64,000 bases of DNA, taken from Hyperoodon ampullatus (taxonomy: Eukaryota > Chordata > Mammalia > Artiodactyla > Ziphiidae). Position 1 is the first letter of the stretch. Each line of letters begins with the position of its first letter. Of the stretch, positions 40,563 through 50,668 are shown one piece after another. Location of the stretch: NCBI GenBank assembly GCA_949752795.1, contig OX457065.1, positions 1,426,001 through 1,490,000 on the forward strand, in the 5' to 3' direction. Both the position numbers and the translations under genes were made by a program. The notes under the pieces were generated by a model. It did no database searches and was not told the origin of the DNA. It worked only from the letters and a program-made list of their open reading frames with translations.

Positions 40563-40841
40563 GAACACCACCATTGAGAGAGAGGGACAGACAGGCCAGG
40601 AGAACGTGATTCCAGAGCAGACAGGAGCACGTACTGTGCAAGGGCCGACCAAGGGGACCGACCAAGGAGGCCGATGCGGAGGCTCTGCTGGGCCTCAGGG
40701 GGCCAGGCTCCCAGGTGCAGGTGCAGGACGTGCAGAGGCCCAGCGACTGGCCGGTGCCCCACGCGTGAACTCGGAACAGAGGTCCAGGCCTAGGAGCTGG
40801 TCCGCGGCGGCGGGGGGGCTTGAGCCCAGATGAGGTCATGT
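40563..40841. other. GC-rich unique sequence
   Basis: Nothing recognised. Confidence 0.35.
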
Positions 40842-40852
40842 CCACATTTTAG

Positions 40853-41164
40853 TTTATTTTATTTATTTATTGTATTTATATTTATTTATTTATGTTTGCT
40901 GTGTTGGGTCTTCGTTTCTGTGCGAGGGCCTTCTCTGGTTGTGGCGAGCGGGGGCCACTCTTCATCGCGGTGCGCGGGCCTCTCACTGTCACGGCCTCTC
41001 TTGTTGCGGAGCACGAGCTCCAGACGTGCAGGCTCAGTAGTTGTGGCTCACGGGCCTAGTTGCTCCACGGCATGTGGGACCTTCCCGGACCAGGGCTCGA
41101 ACCCGTGTCCCCTCCATGGGCAGGCAGATTCTCAACCACTGCGCCACCAGGGAAGCCCCCACGC
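40853..41164 (-). mobile_element. CHR-family SINE, antisense, long form
   Basis: Antisense copy with an A/T-rich tail complement 'tttatttatttattgtattt', body 'gtgttgggtcttcgtttctg' and head complement 'gcgccaccagggaagccccc'. The exact 11-bp duplication 'ccacattttag' is at 40842-40852 and 41165-41175. At about 312 bp it is one of the longer copies. Confidence 0.96.
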
Positions 41165-41175
41165 CCACATTTTAG

Positions 41176-41685
41176 AAAGAGCATCCTGCCGGCTTCGTGG
41201 AGCCTGGAGAGGAAGGGAAGGTCGTGGGGAGGAGAGACGTGGGTAACTGCCGCGTGGCGCCTCCTGACCAGCTTCGGGCCGTCCCAGGTGAGCACAGCCC
41301 CTGCCGCTGCCTCTGACCTGCCGGCGGGCGCCTCTCCAGCTGTTGGGTGGTGCTGGGGAGGGGGCCCAAGGCTTCAGAGGCCCCCGGGGTGGCCCCCCAT
41401 GACCTGTGCATGAGGACTAGCAAGGCCCCAGTGCAGGGAGCAGGGTGGGGGCCGGGGACGCACAGGAGACGACGGGCGTGGCCCCCTCTGCGGTTCTCGG
41501 CACAGGCGGTCCGATGGGGCCCAACTCAGAGCCGTGACCTTCAGAGGCGACGCGCAGCCCAGGCCCGGCCGAGCAGAGTCGGCTCTGGGCGCTGCAAAGA
41601 GCACGTGGGAGGGAGGCTGCCAGCCCCGCGGGTGGAGACGTGCTGGCGACCATTCCTCACTGCTCTGGAGGGGGCGGGGTGTCGT
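41176..41685. other. CpG-rich unique sequence
   Basis: 41.45-41.66 kb is visibly CpG-rich ('gaggcgacgcgcagcccagg'). No exon or repeat recognised. Confidence 0.35.
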
Positions 41686-41688
41686 GGA

Positions 41689-41998
41689 CTGAATGCCTGT
41701 GTCCCCCAATAGCCGTACGTTGAACCGTACCCCCCGTGTGACGGTATCGAGAGGCGGGGCTCCTGGGGCGTAACCAGGGGACGAGAGCGTCACCCTGGTG
41801 ATGGTGTTCGTGCCCCACAGCGGGAAGAGACCCGAGAGCTGGCTTCTCCTCGCTCCCTGCCCGGTGAGGACAGGGCCAAGACGGCCGTCTGCCCACCAGC
41901 ACCCTGACCTCCGGCTCCCGGCCTCCAGGACCGTGAGAAATAAACACATGCTGCGTAAGTTACCTGGTCTGTGGCGTTTTTGCTGCCGCAGCAAGAGT
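41689..41998 (+). mobile_element. Old LTR, MaLR-like, sense, GC-shifted
   Basis: 'gtggactgaatgcctgtgtc', 'cgtgtgacggtatcgagagg', 'caagacggccgtctgcccac', 'ggcctccaggaccgtgagaa' and 'ataaacacatgctgcgtaag' match a common LTR in order ('ggactgaatgtttgtgtcccc ... gacggccgtct ... ccagaactgtgagaaataaa'). AT-rich parts of the consensus are largely GC here. The sense counterpart of 11.66-12.06 kb. Confidence 0.78.
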
Positions 41999-42084
41999 TC
42001 ATGTGCAGAGGAAAGCAGAGAACCTGAGGCAAGAGAGAGCCGGTGACATCGTCAGGGCGCCTAGATCCCGCTGTGCCTGACGCC

Positions 42085-42182
42085 TGCCCTGCACTTTTCA
42101 GTTTTATGAACCGGTAACTTCCTTTCCTCGCTTAAGCCAGTCGGTGTGAGCTTCTGTTACTTGCAAACAAAAGTAGAAGAGA
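42085..42182 (+). mobile_element. LTR 3' end fragment (MaLR-like)
   Basis: 'ttcctcgcttaagccagtcg', 'gtgtgagcttctgttacttg' and 'caaacaaaagtagaagagag' resemble the terminal part of MLT1-type LTRs ('taagccagtttgagtt-tctgtcacttgcaaccaaaag'). Confidence 0.5.
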
Positions 42183-43330
42183 GCAATTACACCTGTAATG
42201 AGATGGAAAATCTTTTCATCCCAGAATTCCTCTTGAGGATGGCGCCGTCTCTACTTGGAAGAAATATTTTTAAAAGCATTGACGCTTGAAGGGAAGAGTC
42301 CAGGGGACCCGGGCGTGGGAGAAACACTTTATGGGAGAAAGAGGGAGAGATGCTGGTGTGGACCCCCCGGGCCTCACCCCACCTCACCCCCGCGGGCGCG
42401 ACCCCACGCAAGGCTCAGCGGAGCCGGAACTTGGTGGGTGAGGTAGGGGGAGCCCGCTGCCAGATGCCTCCAGCCGGGGTTCTGGGTGTGAGTGTGGCTG
42501 ACCCGGGACAAGAAGAGCGGCGAGGCCGCTGGCTCTGCTCACGCTGCAGCAGGAAGCCCTGCATGGCGGGGACCACGGGGCCTCTCCTGGGTCCTGCATC
42601 TCGCCCGGTGTTTGTGGCTGGGGCTCAGCGGGTGTGGACAGGCGGCCGCTGGCGGGGTCGGCCGGGCACGTGGTCAGCGCGGGCAGTTGACCCCTCCCTC
42701 CACGGGAGGGCAGGAGGCCCGGGCCCTGTGCGCGCGCAGCTCTGCCCTGAGTGTGTGGCTGTTCCCGAAGGGCCCTGCCCTTCCAGCAGGTTTGCAGTCA
42801 CTCGGTCCCCTGCAGGAAGTCCTTGCAGCTTAGACCGTGCAAGGAGTGAGATTCAAGGGAGGGTCGGGAAAGGCTGGCCCGCGTCCGGAACGTCTGGGAG
42901 GTCTGGGGGTTGCTCACCCATGAGCACCCGTGCCCCGCGTGCCTGGTGTCCTGGACGGACCCGCCTGGTCCAGCCCCTGCCGCTGGGGCCTCGGGAGGGA
43001 CTGGACAGCAGTGCCCTCCCCGGGCGGCTCAGGCAGCAGGGGCTCTGACGGGACCACCTCTATCTGCTTGGACGAGGCCGGACCCTGTCTCGTGGGCTGT
43101 CCCGCTGCCTGCGCGGTGCTGCCCCTTCCCGGAGCCCTGCAGGCCAGGCCTGGGGGCCTCTCCGGGGCTCAGAGGGGCAGGAGGGGGCAGGGCGCTGGCC
43201 GGCCCTCCGTGCGCACAGCAGGGGCTGCGTCACTGCGGGAGGGGGGGCGCAGAAGGCGCTGGGGGAGAGCCCGGCAGCTCCCGGCAGAGCCCAAGCCTTC
43301 AGTAAAGTCACTAAGTGCGCTCGATGCCAG
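42183..43330. other. GC-rich, repeat-poor unique block
   Basis: No transposon or exon seen. Long Gly/Pro/Arg-rich frames (for example 42350-43048 plus) have no domain. Confidence 0.45.
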
Positions 43331-43334
43331 GACA

Positions 43335-43505
43335 AGTTAGCACTTACTGTGTGCCAGGCTTGCAGCAGACCTTGTACGCACAGGTTGTCCGTTTAATGCT
43401 TTCGACGGCCCCGTGAGGTAGGCGCGATTTTTATCCCATTTACAGACCAGGAAACGGAGGTACGAGGAGGTGAAATCACCTGCCCAGGTCACGCAGGTGG
43501 GGGGA
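43335..43505 (-). mobile_element. MIR SINE, antisense
   Basis: 'agcacttactgtgtgccagg', 'ccccgtgaggtaggcgcgat', 'ttatcccatttacagaccag', 'gaaacggaggtacgaggagg' and 'cctgcccaggtcacgcaggt' give almost the full antisense MIR order. Confidence 0.92.
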
Positions 43506-43519
43506 GGGGGAGCCCGGAA

Positions 43520-44088
43520 GTCTTTTCCCGGTTTTATTGGGAACCGTTGCCGTACATCACCGTGTGAGTGGGAGGCACGTCGCACGATGGTCTGACTTAC
43601 GGGTTCTGTGCGGTGATCGCCACAGCAGGTTCCGTTAACATCCGTCATCTCGTGTACAGTAAAAAAATGTCTCCTTGTGACGAGAACTCGGGATCTACTC
43701 TCTGAACAGCCTTCCTGTGGACCATACAGCCGTGAGGCGTGTGGTCGCCGTGCTGTCCGTCACATCCCAGGAGTCGCTGATCTTGTAACTGGAAGTTCGT
43801 GCCTTTGGACCACTTTCCTCCGGTTTCCCTCCCCCAACCCCTGCCTCTGCTACCCCCATGTCTGATCTCTTCTTCTGTTTGTTGGGTGGATTTTTTGGAT
43901 GCCACGTATGAATGAGATCACACGGTACCTGTCTTCCTGTCACACAGCACAGTGCCCTCCAGGCCCGTCCACACCGTCATCTGTTAGGATCTCCTCTTTC
44001 TAAAGGCTGAATAACATCCCACTGTGTGTACGTAGAGACACCGTCTAGCCGCTCATCCCCCAGTGGGCACTTAGGTGGTTTCCACGTC
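43520..44088 (-). mobile_element. L1 3' end, antisense, GC-shifted
   Basis: 'tccgttaacatccgtcatct', 'cttgtgacgagaactcggga', 'tctactctctgaacagcctt', 'cttgtaactggaagttcgtg', 'gtgccctccaggcccgtcca' and 'gggcacttaggtggtttcca' are antisense L1 3' UTR and ORF2-end landmarks in order. Numerous CpGs occur where the L1 consensus is AT-rich. Confidence 0.92.
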
Positions 44089-44306
44089 TGAGGGGATTGG
44101 AGCCCGTGTGGCAGGAGCCAGAGGCCCGGCCCTCGAAAGGGGTGGGTGCAGACAGCTGCAGGAGGAGGTGGTGGTGCCGGGCCGAGGTCCGAGCCAAGGT
44201 TATGAGCAGCTGGCTGAGGGTGCTGACATCCGAGGGGGGGCTCGCGGGGATTTCTCCCTAAAGCTAAACAGGTCGGGCACGGGGTAGCTCTTCCCCTCAA
44301 CAGCCC
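44089..44306. other. GC-rich interval between L1 pieces
   Basis: Nothing recognised. Confidence 0.35.
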
Positions 44307-44402
44307 AGCACACACACACACGCGCGTACGCATGTACATACAGATGCACACGGTCACATGCCTGCACATATGCACGTGCACGTGCCTGCACACGCACACT
44401 GC
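44307..44402 (+). repeat. Degenerate (CA)n / (TGCACA)n tract
   Basis: 'agcacacacacacacgcgcg' followed by 'catgcctgcacatatgcacg' and 'tgcacgtgcctgcacacgca'. Alternating purine/pyrimidine, rich in CACGTG-like E-box cores by composition. Confidence 0.9.
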
Positions 44403-44439
44403 CAATTCCAAAGCAAGACCTATCTTCCCCCAAAGAAAC

Positions 44440-44990
44440 ACTGGAACACTGGAACAGCCACTGTAATAATATGCTGGTGAAACTGTAAACAGGTGTAGCC
44501 GTTTTGGAAAGGAACTTGGTGATACGCAACAATAGCCTTGAAAGAGTCATGCCTTTGACCCTGCAGCCTCATTTCTAGGGTCTGTTTTAAGGAAATAATC
44601 TGAACCGTGGGAGCTCTGTGCACAAAGGTGGCCATGACCGACGCATTCCTAACAGTGAGAAATTGCAGACAGTGCGAACGTCCAGTGATAATCACGAAAT
44701 AAATTACAGCACATCCCAGTGGTGGAATATTGTGCAGTCATTAAGATGATGAGGAGGAGTTTTCATCATGTGAAAAAAGTGTCGGCACAAAAAGACAGGT
44801 TAAAGCAGAAGCCACGTCCATATGGGACACGGGCCTGGAAGAAAGGCTGGATGGGGACACACACAACGTTCACAGACGTTGGCTCCGGTCCAGGGGATCC
44901 ATTTATTTCCTGCTGCTTTTTGTACTTTCTGGTGATTTCCAAGTTTTGCACAATGACCAGTCATTTCCTGACCAGCAAGGGAAATAACAG
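44440..44990 (+). mobile_element. Old L1/HAL1-like fragment, sense
   Basis: 'taaggaaataatctgaaccg', 'gtgagaaattgcagacagtg', 'gtggaatattgtgcagtcat' and 'catcatgtgaaaaaagtgtc' follow the distal order of old L1/HAL1 elements ('aggaaataatcagaa ... gaaaaattggaaacaacc ... ggaatattatgcagccatt'). Confidence 0.8.
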
Positions 44991-45600
44991 TAAAAGGACG
45001 GACAGCTCTTCGTACCGGAGCACCCAAGTCACTCTTCTTCTCAGCCCCCAGCGGAGGTGACAGGCCAGCAGGCTGGGCTTTGGTCTCCGCAGCCACCTTC
45101 ACTCAGCTCCACTGAGTGACAAGACAGACAGGCTGGGACCAACAGGATGCGTGCCAACTCGTAAATTGCACCCCAAAATTCAGTTGTGTCAATATAGGAT
45201 GGAGAAGCCCCAGCCTGAAAAAAAATCCTATAAAAATAGCTCAGGGGCTTTAACCAGCCACGAGCTGACCATGAAACCAACACCAAGACAGAGCTGCCTT
45301 ACATCTTAAATCGCATCACAAGAAGTAGAGTGACCAGAAGAGGGAGGTGACGATCACAGGTCTTAGGTTGCATCACGAGGAGCAGGGAGGTGACAGTTCT
45401 GGGCAGGCGACACCTGGAGTTCAGGTTACAACCTTCGGCCTCCAAGACTTTCTGTCAGTCTGTCCCTTCCCTACTCTGGCCGTGTTTCCAGGGCGTCTGT
45501 CTGGGAGGTTCTTTTCTTGCCCCTCCCCACCTGGTACCAGGGAAGTAGAAGGAGTAAAAAGAGGCTAAGAGAAGAGTTGGCCATAAGCCAGGAAACTTCT
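44991..45600. other. Unassigned sequence, possible old repeat
   Basis: 45.33-45.42 kb contains 'agagggaggtgacgatcaca' and 'gtgacagttctgggcaggcg', which may derive from an old LTR, not confirmed. No gene seen. Confidence 0.35.
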
Positions 45601-45912
45601 TCCCACCACATCGACTGTGTAATTAGGCTAATTCTGCAGCGTTTGTGCTCCTGGGCCCTTGCTTCCCTCCGTCTGCGTAACTCCTGATTGGAACATTTGC
45701 TGTTGCTTTTGTGTGGCCCTAAACGCAATCCTCTCCGATGATGAACACGAATGTGTTTCTGATGGATGTTTTCCAGAGCCCTTTGTTGCCTCAATTAAGG
45801 GATAATGAACAAGAATTGTTTCTATTTGTAAAACAGCCCAGCCATTTCCTGCTCCCCAATTGGTGGGACAATGTGTCTTAATTAAGCACAAAGACTTGTC
45901 ACCTCACGTACT
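45601..45912. promoter_or_regulatory. Candidate conserved non-coding element G
   Basis: About 310 bp of unique, AT-balanced sequence with 'gtgtaattaggctaattctg' (two homeodomain cores), 'gagccctttgttgcctcaat' (CCTTTGTT, SOX/TCF-like), 'gcctcaattaagggataatg', 'gctccccaattggtgggaca' (inverted CCAAT) and 'gtgtcttaattaagcacaaa' (TTAATTAA). No repeat match. The best enhancer-like candidate by length and motif content. Confidence 0.38.
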
Positions 45913-46490
45913 GTCGAGATCCCCAGAGAAGTGACTGAAGTGACGGTGGAGGCGTAGGGAAGGGAAGCCCAGTGAGCAGCTCCCAGAGGCATGTGGCGCC
46001 AGCTCACGTCTGGTCACCTGTCCCTGGAGGAGGAGGGAGACCCGCTGTCCCTGGTACCGGAGCCTGGCCTTGCATGGCTGGGCAGGACACTTCCCCTCCC
46101 CGTCGTGTGGGTGTTTGTCCCAGAGACCGTGGTCCCTGGGAACAGGCTGCCTGGGTGGGATCCTGGTGCCATCCTCACCTGCCGTGTGTCTGAGCAGAGG
46201 AGCCGGTGCCCCCCAGACCCACAGGTCCCCAACCCCCTCGGGCTCCAGAAAGACAGTGACGCGCGTCCCTAAACAGTTCCCAATACTTCAAAAGACCTCG
46301 TCATCTGTAGAGACTTGTCATGAGGCCATAGGGGGTCTTTTTGCTTTGGGTGGGGACCCCCTCAACCTGAGGGGTTGCACTGGCTGCGGGGCGGTGGGCG
46401 CTGGCACCGGTCAGGTGTGTGTAGTGATGGCTGGCTACCTGGCTCTTCAGCTAATACAGAACCCGACAGTGCCACCTTTTAGAAAAGGTG
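45913..46490. other. Unique sequence, no gene seen
   Basis: GC-rich. Frames around 45991-46272 and 46070-46819 are unsupported; the latter runs into a MIR and an L1. Confidence 0.4.
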
Positions 46491-46494
46491 CACA

Positions 46495-46700
46495 CTTCCC
46501 ATCTAGTACGCTCTCTCCCCAAATCCTCACAGAGCCCTGGAAGGCGGTCATTATTACTCTCATTCCTGCTTTAAAAATGCATCACTGCAGCTCAGAGAAA
46601 CCTGTCCAGGCAGTCACCAGGCAGTTGTGGAGGCAGCGTTCAAACCGAGGGGGTGCCCAGAGCCACGACCAGCGGGCTCGCCATCGCACTAGCCCATCAC
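46495..46700 (-). mobile_element. MIR SINE, antisense, diverged
   Basis: 'cccaaatcctcacagagccc', 'gcggtcattattactctcat', 'gcatcactgcagctcagaga' and 'gcgttcaaaccgagggggtg' follow the antisense MIR order ('atcctcacaacaacc ... ttattatcccc ... ctgaggctcagaga ... gattcgaaccc'). Confidence 0.7.
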
Positions 46701-46749
46701 TGCAGCAAGCCTCCCACCCTCTGTGCCACGGTGACAGTGATGCTCGGCC

Positions 46750-47649
46750 GTGTCTTTTCTTTCATTGTAGTCGAGTTGATTTACAGTGTTCTGGTAGTTT
46801 CAGATGTACAGGAAATTGATTCAGTTATACATACGTGCATATGTATATATTCTTTTTAATATTCTTGTCCATTATGGTTCATTACAGGATATTGAATATA
46901 GTTCCCTGTGCTGTACAGTAGGACCTTGTTGTTTATCTGTTTTACATATAGTTGTTTGTATCTGCGAATCCTAAACCCCTACTTTATCCCTCTCTGCACC
47001 CCCCTTTCCTCCTTGGCAACCACAAGTCTGTTTTCTAAGTCTGTGAATCTGTTTCTGTTTTGTAAATAAATTCATTTGTATCATATTCTAGATTCCACAT
47101 ATATGGGATATCATATGGTGCGTATTTGTCTTTCTTCTCTGACTTACTTCACTTAGTATGGTGATCTCTAGTTGCATCCATGTTGCTGCAAATGGCATTA
47201 TTTCATTCTTTTTTAATGGCTGAGTAGTATTCTGTTGTATATCTGTACCACATCTTCTTTATCCATGCATCTGTCGAGGGACATTCAGGTTGCTTCCATG
47301 TCTTGGCTATTGTGAATAGTGCTGCTATGAACATAGTGGTGCATGTATCTTTTTGAATTAGAGTTTTCTCTGGATATATGCCCAGCGGTGGGATTGCAGG
47401 ATCATATGGTAGCTCTATTTTTAGTTTTTAAAGGAAGCTCCATACTGTTCTGCATAGTGGCTGCACAAATTTACATTCCCACCAACAGTGCAAGAAGGTT
47501 CCCTTTTCTCCACACCCTCTCCAGCATTTGTTATTTGTAGACTTTTTGATGATGGCCATTCTGACTGGTGTGAGGTGGTACCTCATGGTAGTTTTGATTT
47601 GCATTTCTCTGATAATTAGCCATGTTGAGCATCTTTTCACATGCCTGTT
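46750..47649 (-). mobile_element. L1 LINE, antisense, 5'-truncated, comparatively young
   Basis: Antisense L1: 'acagtgttctggtagtttca', 'gttccctgtgctgtacagta', 'cttggcaaccacaagtctgt', 'ggatatatgcccagcggtgg', 'cacaccctctccagcatttg' and 'agccatgttgagcatctttt'. The short duplication 'ctcggcc' at 46743-46749 and 47650-47656 brackets it. Divergence from the expected L1 protein is low compared with other copies in the window. Confidence 0.95.
47428..47649 (-). pseudogene. L1 ORF2p C-terminal domain fragment
   Basis: The minus-strand frame encodes '[19 protein letters not shown]', '[19 protein letters not shown]' and '[13 protein letters not shown]', the L1 ORF2p C-terminal segment containing the conserved cysteine/histidine cluster (C-x3-C-x7-H-x4-C). 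It is broken downstream by frame-disrupting changes before the normal end. The open frame continues upstream into non-L1 sequence only by chance. Confidence 0.9.
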
Positions 47650-47656
47650 CTCGGCC

Positions 47657-48250
47657 ACCCCTTTGATGGTGCTGGTGCAGGAGGCTCCTGGCTCATCTTC
47701 CAGCTTCTGCTGTGTCCCAGCTCCAGTGACCCTGGGAGGCAAGGGATCCCAGCCTTGGTCTCTCATGTGTCCATTTTCCCAAGGTGTAAATGGCTCACAG
47801 GGCTCCTGCCCCAGCCCCACACCTGCAACATTTGGGACCAAACCAGTATTACCTACGGCCCTTCCAGAACAAGAGCGCCGTCAGTGAGGGCAGAGCAGGT
47901 AGCTGGCACCCTTCAACACCCCGGAGGGGGGCATGACCGGCCCCCCTGTAGACAGAGGAGCCTGGGGCCAACTGAGAGACCCACCACAGCCAGCTTCTCC
48001 GTGGGAGGGCACCCCCCCAAAGGGAAATCGGGAACTGTTACCAAAATAGGAGGAAAGCACAGGCATCGCCCTATCCCAAGAGGAAGTTAACTGGGAAGCC
48101 TCAGGTCTTAGGTGAGAACAGCCTGTGTATGAGGCTTCTCAGTGAAGCAGGGGCTTCCTGGGCCCCTCCCCTCTGTGCCCACCCTGCCCACTTAAAGCTT
48201 TCTGGTCCCTTCAAGAGGCCACACTGTGTGCCCGTCTTCAGAAAGGCTCC
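47657..48250. other. Unique sequence, no gene seen
   Basis: Nothing recognised. Confidence 0.4.
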
Positions 48251-48254
48251 AGCA

Positions 48255-48400
48255 AACCGTCTAGTTTGAATGCCAGCTCGGCCACCAGGCAAAGAACTCC
48301 ATGCCCATGCCTCAGTCTCCACCTCCGTAAAATGGGCATAAAAACGACGTCCACCCTTCCTTCCAAAGAGCTCAGTGTGGACAAGAGGAGAAAGAATAAC
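48255..48400 (+). mobile_element. MIR SINE fragment
   Basis: 'tgaatgccagctcggccacc', 'gcctcagtctccacctccgt' and 'aaaatgggcataaaaacgac' match sense MIR ('atcccggctctgccac ... cctcagtttcctcatctgtaaaatggg'). Confidence 0.85.
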
Positions 48401-49270
48401 TTCATAAACGAGAAACCCTCAGCTGGGCGGTCAAGATCCCTGTCAGTGATGGGTTCACATCCTGTAGCCTTGAAAGGATGTGATGAGAAGGGCGTCTCCC
48501 TCTGCGCTCTTCCTCCCCAAGTGGGGGTGTACCGACCGGCTTCTCAAACCCGCCAGGGCGTCAAGACCAGGGAGGGTCTGAGAGACAGTCCAGCCCTGGG
48601 AGCCAAGGGAGCCGTGAGGGGCGTGGTTCACGTGCTCCCTTGGGGGCGGGGACAGGTCCCCCAGGCATCTCTACAAGGCGTGGAGGGGTGTTCTCACCCT
48701 GACTGTCACCTCCCAGGGCCAGGAGTGGCGAGAAGACGGGCGGGCGAGGAGATGGCGTTTGTAACGCCATCACCTCACGTGAGATGTTCTCGAACTGAAA
48801 CAGCAAATTGCAAAGGGGCATCATTTCTAGGTGGAGAGCAACTTCTCATGGGAATTTTGCAAGCATGACATGTTGTCTTCCCGGTTGCAATCTGTATAGT
48901 TTATCTTCTGAAACAAGACTCACGACTAAAGAGCCAGCCTCCCAGACTGCTGCTTGAGAAAGGAAAAGTCACTCCTACGACCGAGACTTTGGGCCTGGAA
49001 AGGGGGTGTGACCAAGGCTCCCCCAGGGCGGCTGGCCTCCCCTGTCCAGTGACATTCCTTCCCTGCACTTTTCCACTTTCACACGTCGAGACCAAGGCCT
49101 GATTTTGAACCCAGTCCATCCTTGCTGAGTTTCTGAGGCTGCTTTTGCAGAGCTCGGAGCTGTCATCCTCTGGACACATGCCACATCCTGAAGTGTTCTC
49201 TGCTCTCTCCCTGGGGCTGTCCCACCACGTTGAAAGAAATGACTCTCAGAAGAAGAATGCCCAGGCTCTG
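48401..49270. other. Unique sequence, no gene seen
   Basis: No gene or repeat recognised. 48.79-48.91 kb ('gggaattttgcaagcatgac', 'cagcaaattgcaaaggggca') has a weakly conserved-looking composition. Confidence 0.35.
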
Positions 49271-49274
49271 GGCC

Positions 49275-49400
49275 CTACTGACTTAGGCAGCAAACATTTA
49301 ACAAGTGCCTGCTATATTCCAGGCATGGGGCATGTAGCACGGAAAAGAAAAAGTCTCTACCTGCAAGTGGCTCTTGGCCAAAAGGAACAAAACCTCAACA
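49275..49400 (-). mobile_element. L2 LINE 3' end fragment
   Basis: 'gcaaacatttaacaagtgcc', 'tgctatattccaggcatggg' and 'gtctctacctgcaagtggct' follow the antisense L2 terminus. Confidence 0.75.
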
Positions 49401-49976
49401 CGTGAAGACTTAAACAATAAGACTATTTGATTTCCTATTTTCCTACAAAACAGGAATTCTGTTGGCAGGGGAGGATCCAGGACTTGTTAATTCAGTGAAC
49501 CAGTGATGGAAGGACCCTGGCTCCTTCCACCTGTCCACTCGGCCATCATCAGTGGGATGCCTTTGCTCTCCTCATGGTGACAGGTGACCGCCACACTTCC
49601 AGACATCATAACCACATACAAAAATGTTCAGAAGAAAACAGGAGTTTCCTCCCTCTGACTCCTTTTAAGAACAGTAAAACATCCACACATGACTAAAACC
49701 TTCCTCAGCCCGATAAAGGGAATCTGTGGAAAACCTCCAGCTAACATCGTACATAATGGTAAAAGACTGAAAGCTTTCATCCTAGATCAAGAACAAGGCA
49801 AGGATGTCCACTCTCACCACTTCTTTTCAACATTGTCTTGGAGCTCCTAGCCAATGCAATAAAGCAAGAAGCAGGAATAAAAGGCATACCGTTTGAAAAA
49901 ATGCAGATGATAGAATTATCACTGTAGAAAATTCTAAAGACTCTAAAAGGGCATTGCTAGAACTAATGATTGAGCT

Positions 49977-50228
49977 TTGCAACATTATAGGACACAAGGC
50001 CAATATACAATATCAAATTTTTATGTGCTAGAAATGAACAATTCAAAATCAATATCAAAAAGTACCATTTACAATGGCTTTAAAAATTATGAAACGCTTA
50101 TGTATAAATCTTACAAAAACATGTTCAAAATCTGCGTGCTGAAAACTAAAAACACTGATGAAAGAAATCCAAGACCTGAAAAAATGGAAGGATACATACT
50201 CCTGGATGGGAAGACTGAGTGTAGTTAA
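49977..50228 (+). pseudogene. L1 ORF2p fragment after the RT domain
   Basis: The frame reads 'GQYTISNFYVLEMNNSKSI', 'YNGFKNYETLMYKSYKN' and 'RNPRPEKMEGYILLDGKTE', which approximate the L1 ORF2p region after the reverse-transcriptase core ('INSKFYILYINNSK...'). Neighbouring frames carry the rest, so it is a decayed fossil. Confidence 0.7.
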
Positions 50229-50649
50229 AAGGCCCATTCTCCCTTAATGATCTATACATACAAGGCAATTCCAATCAAAATCCCAGTGGGATTTTTGTAG
50301 AAATCTGCGACCTGATTCTAGAATTCATAGGAGAAGGCAAGGAAACCAGAATAGTTAAAACAATTTTTAAAAAGAAGAAGAGTTGGAAGACTCTTGCTAC
50401 TTTAAGACTTATTATAAAAAAAGGTTGCTCTAGGGAAAAAAAAAAGACTTATTATAAAGCTGCCATCATCCAGAAGTGTAGTCCTGGAGAAAGGACAGAC
50501 ACACAGATCAATGGATCAGAACAGAGAGTCTGGAAATAGACCCACACATTCATAGTCAGTTGATTTTTAACAAAGGAGCAAAGGCAATTCTACGGAGAAA
50601 GGATAGTCTTTTCGGCAAATGCAGCTGGAACAGTTATACATCACAGGCC

Positions 50650-50668
50650 AAAAAAAAAAAAAAAAAAA
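50650..50668 (+). repeat. Internal poly(A) run in L1
   Basis: A19 inside the L1 ORF2 region, at a position where the L1 consensus is only modestly A-rich. Likely replication slippage. Confidence 0.9.

Noticed and set aside
45330..45430. Possible old LTR around 'agagggaggtgacgatcaca'
   Set aside because: The expected downstream order of the LTR I had in mind was not preserved.
46070..46819. 249-codon plus-strand open frame
   Set aside because: It crosses an antisense MIR and enters an L1 3' end; not coding.
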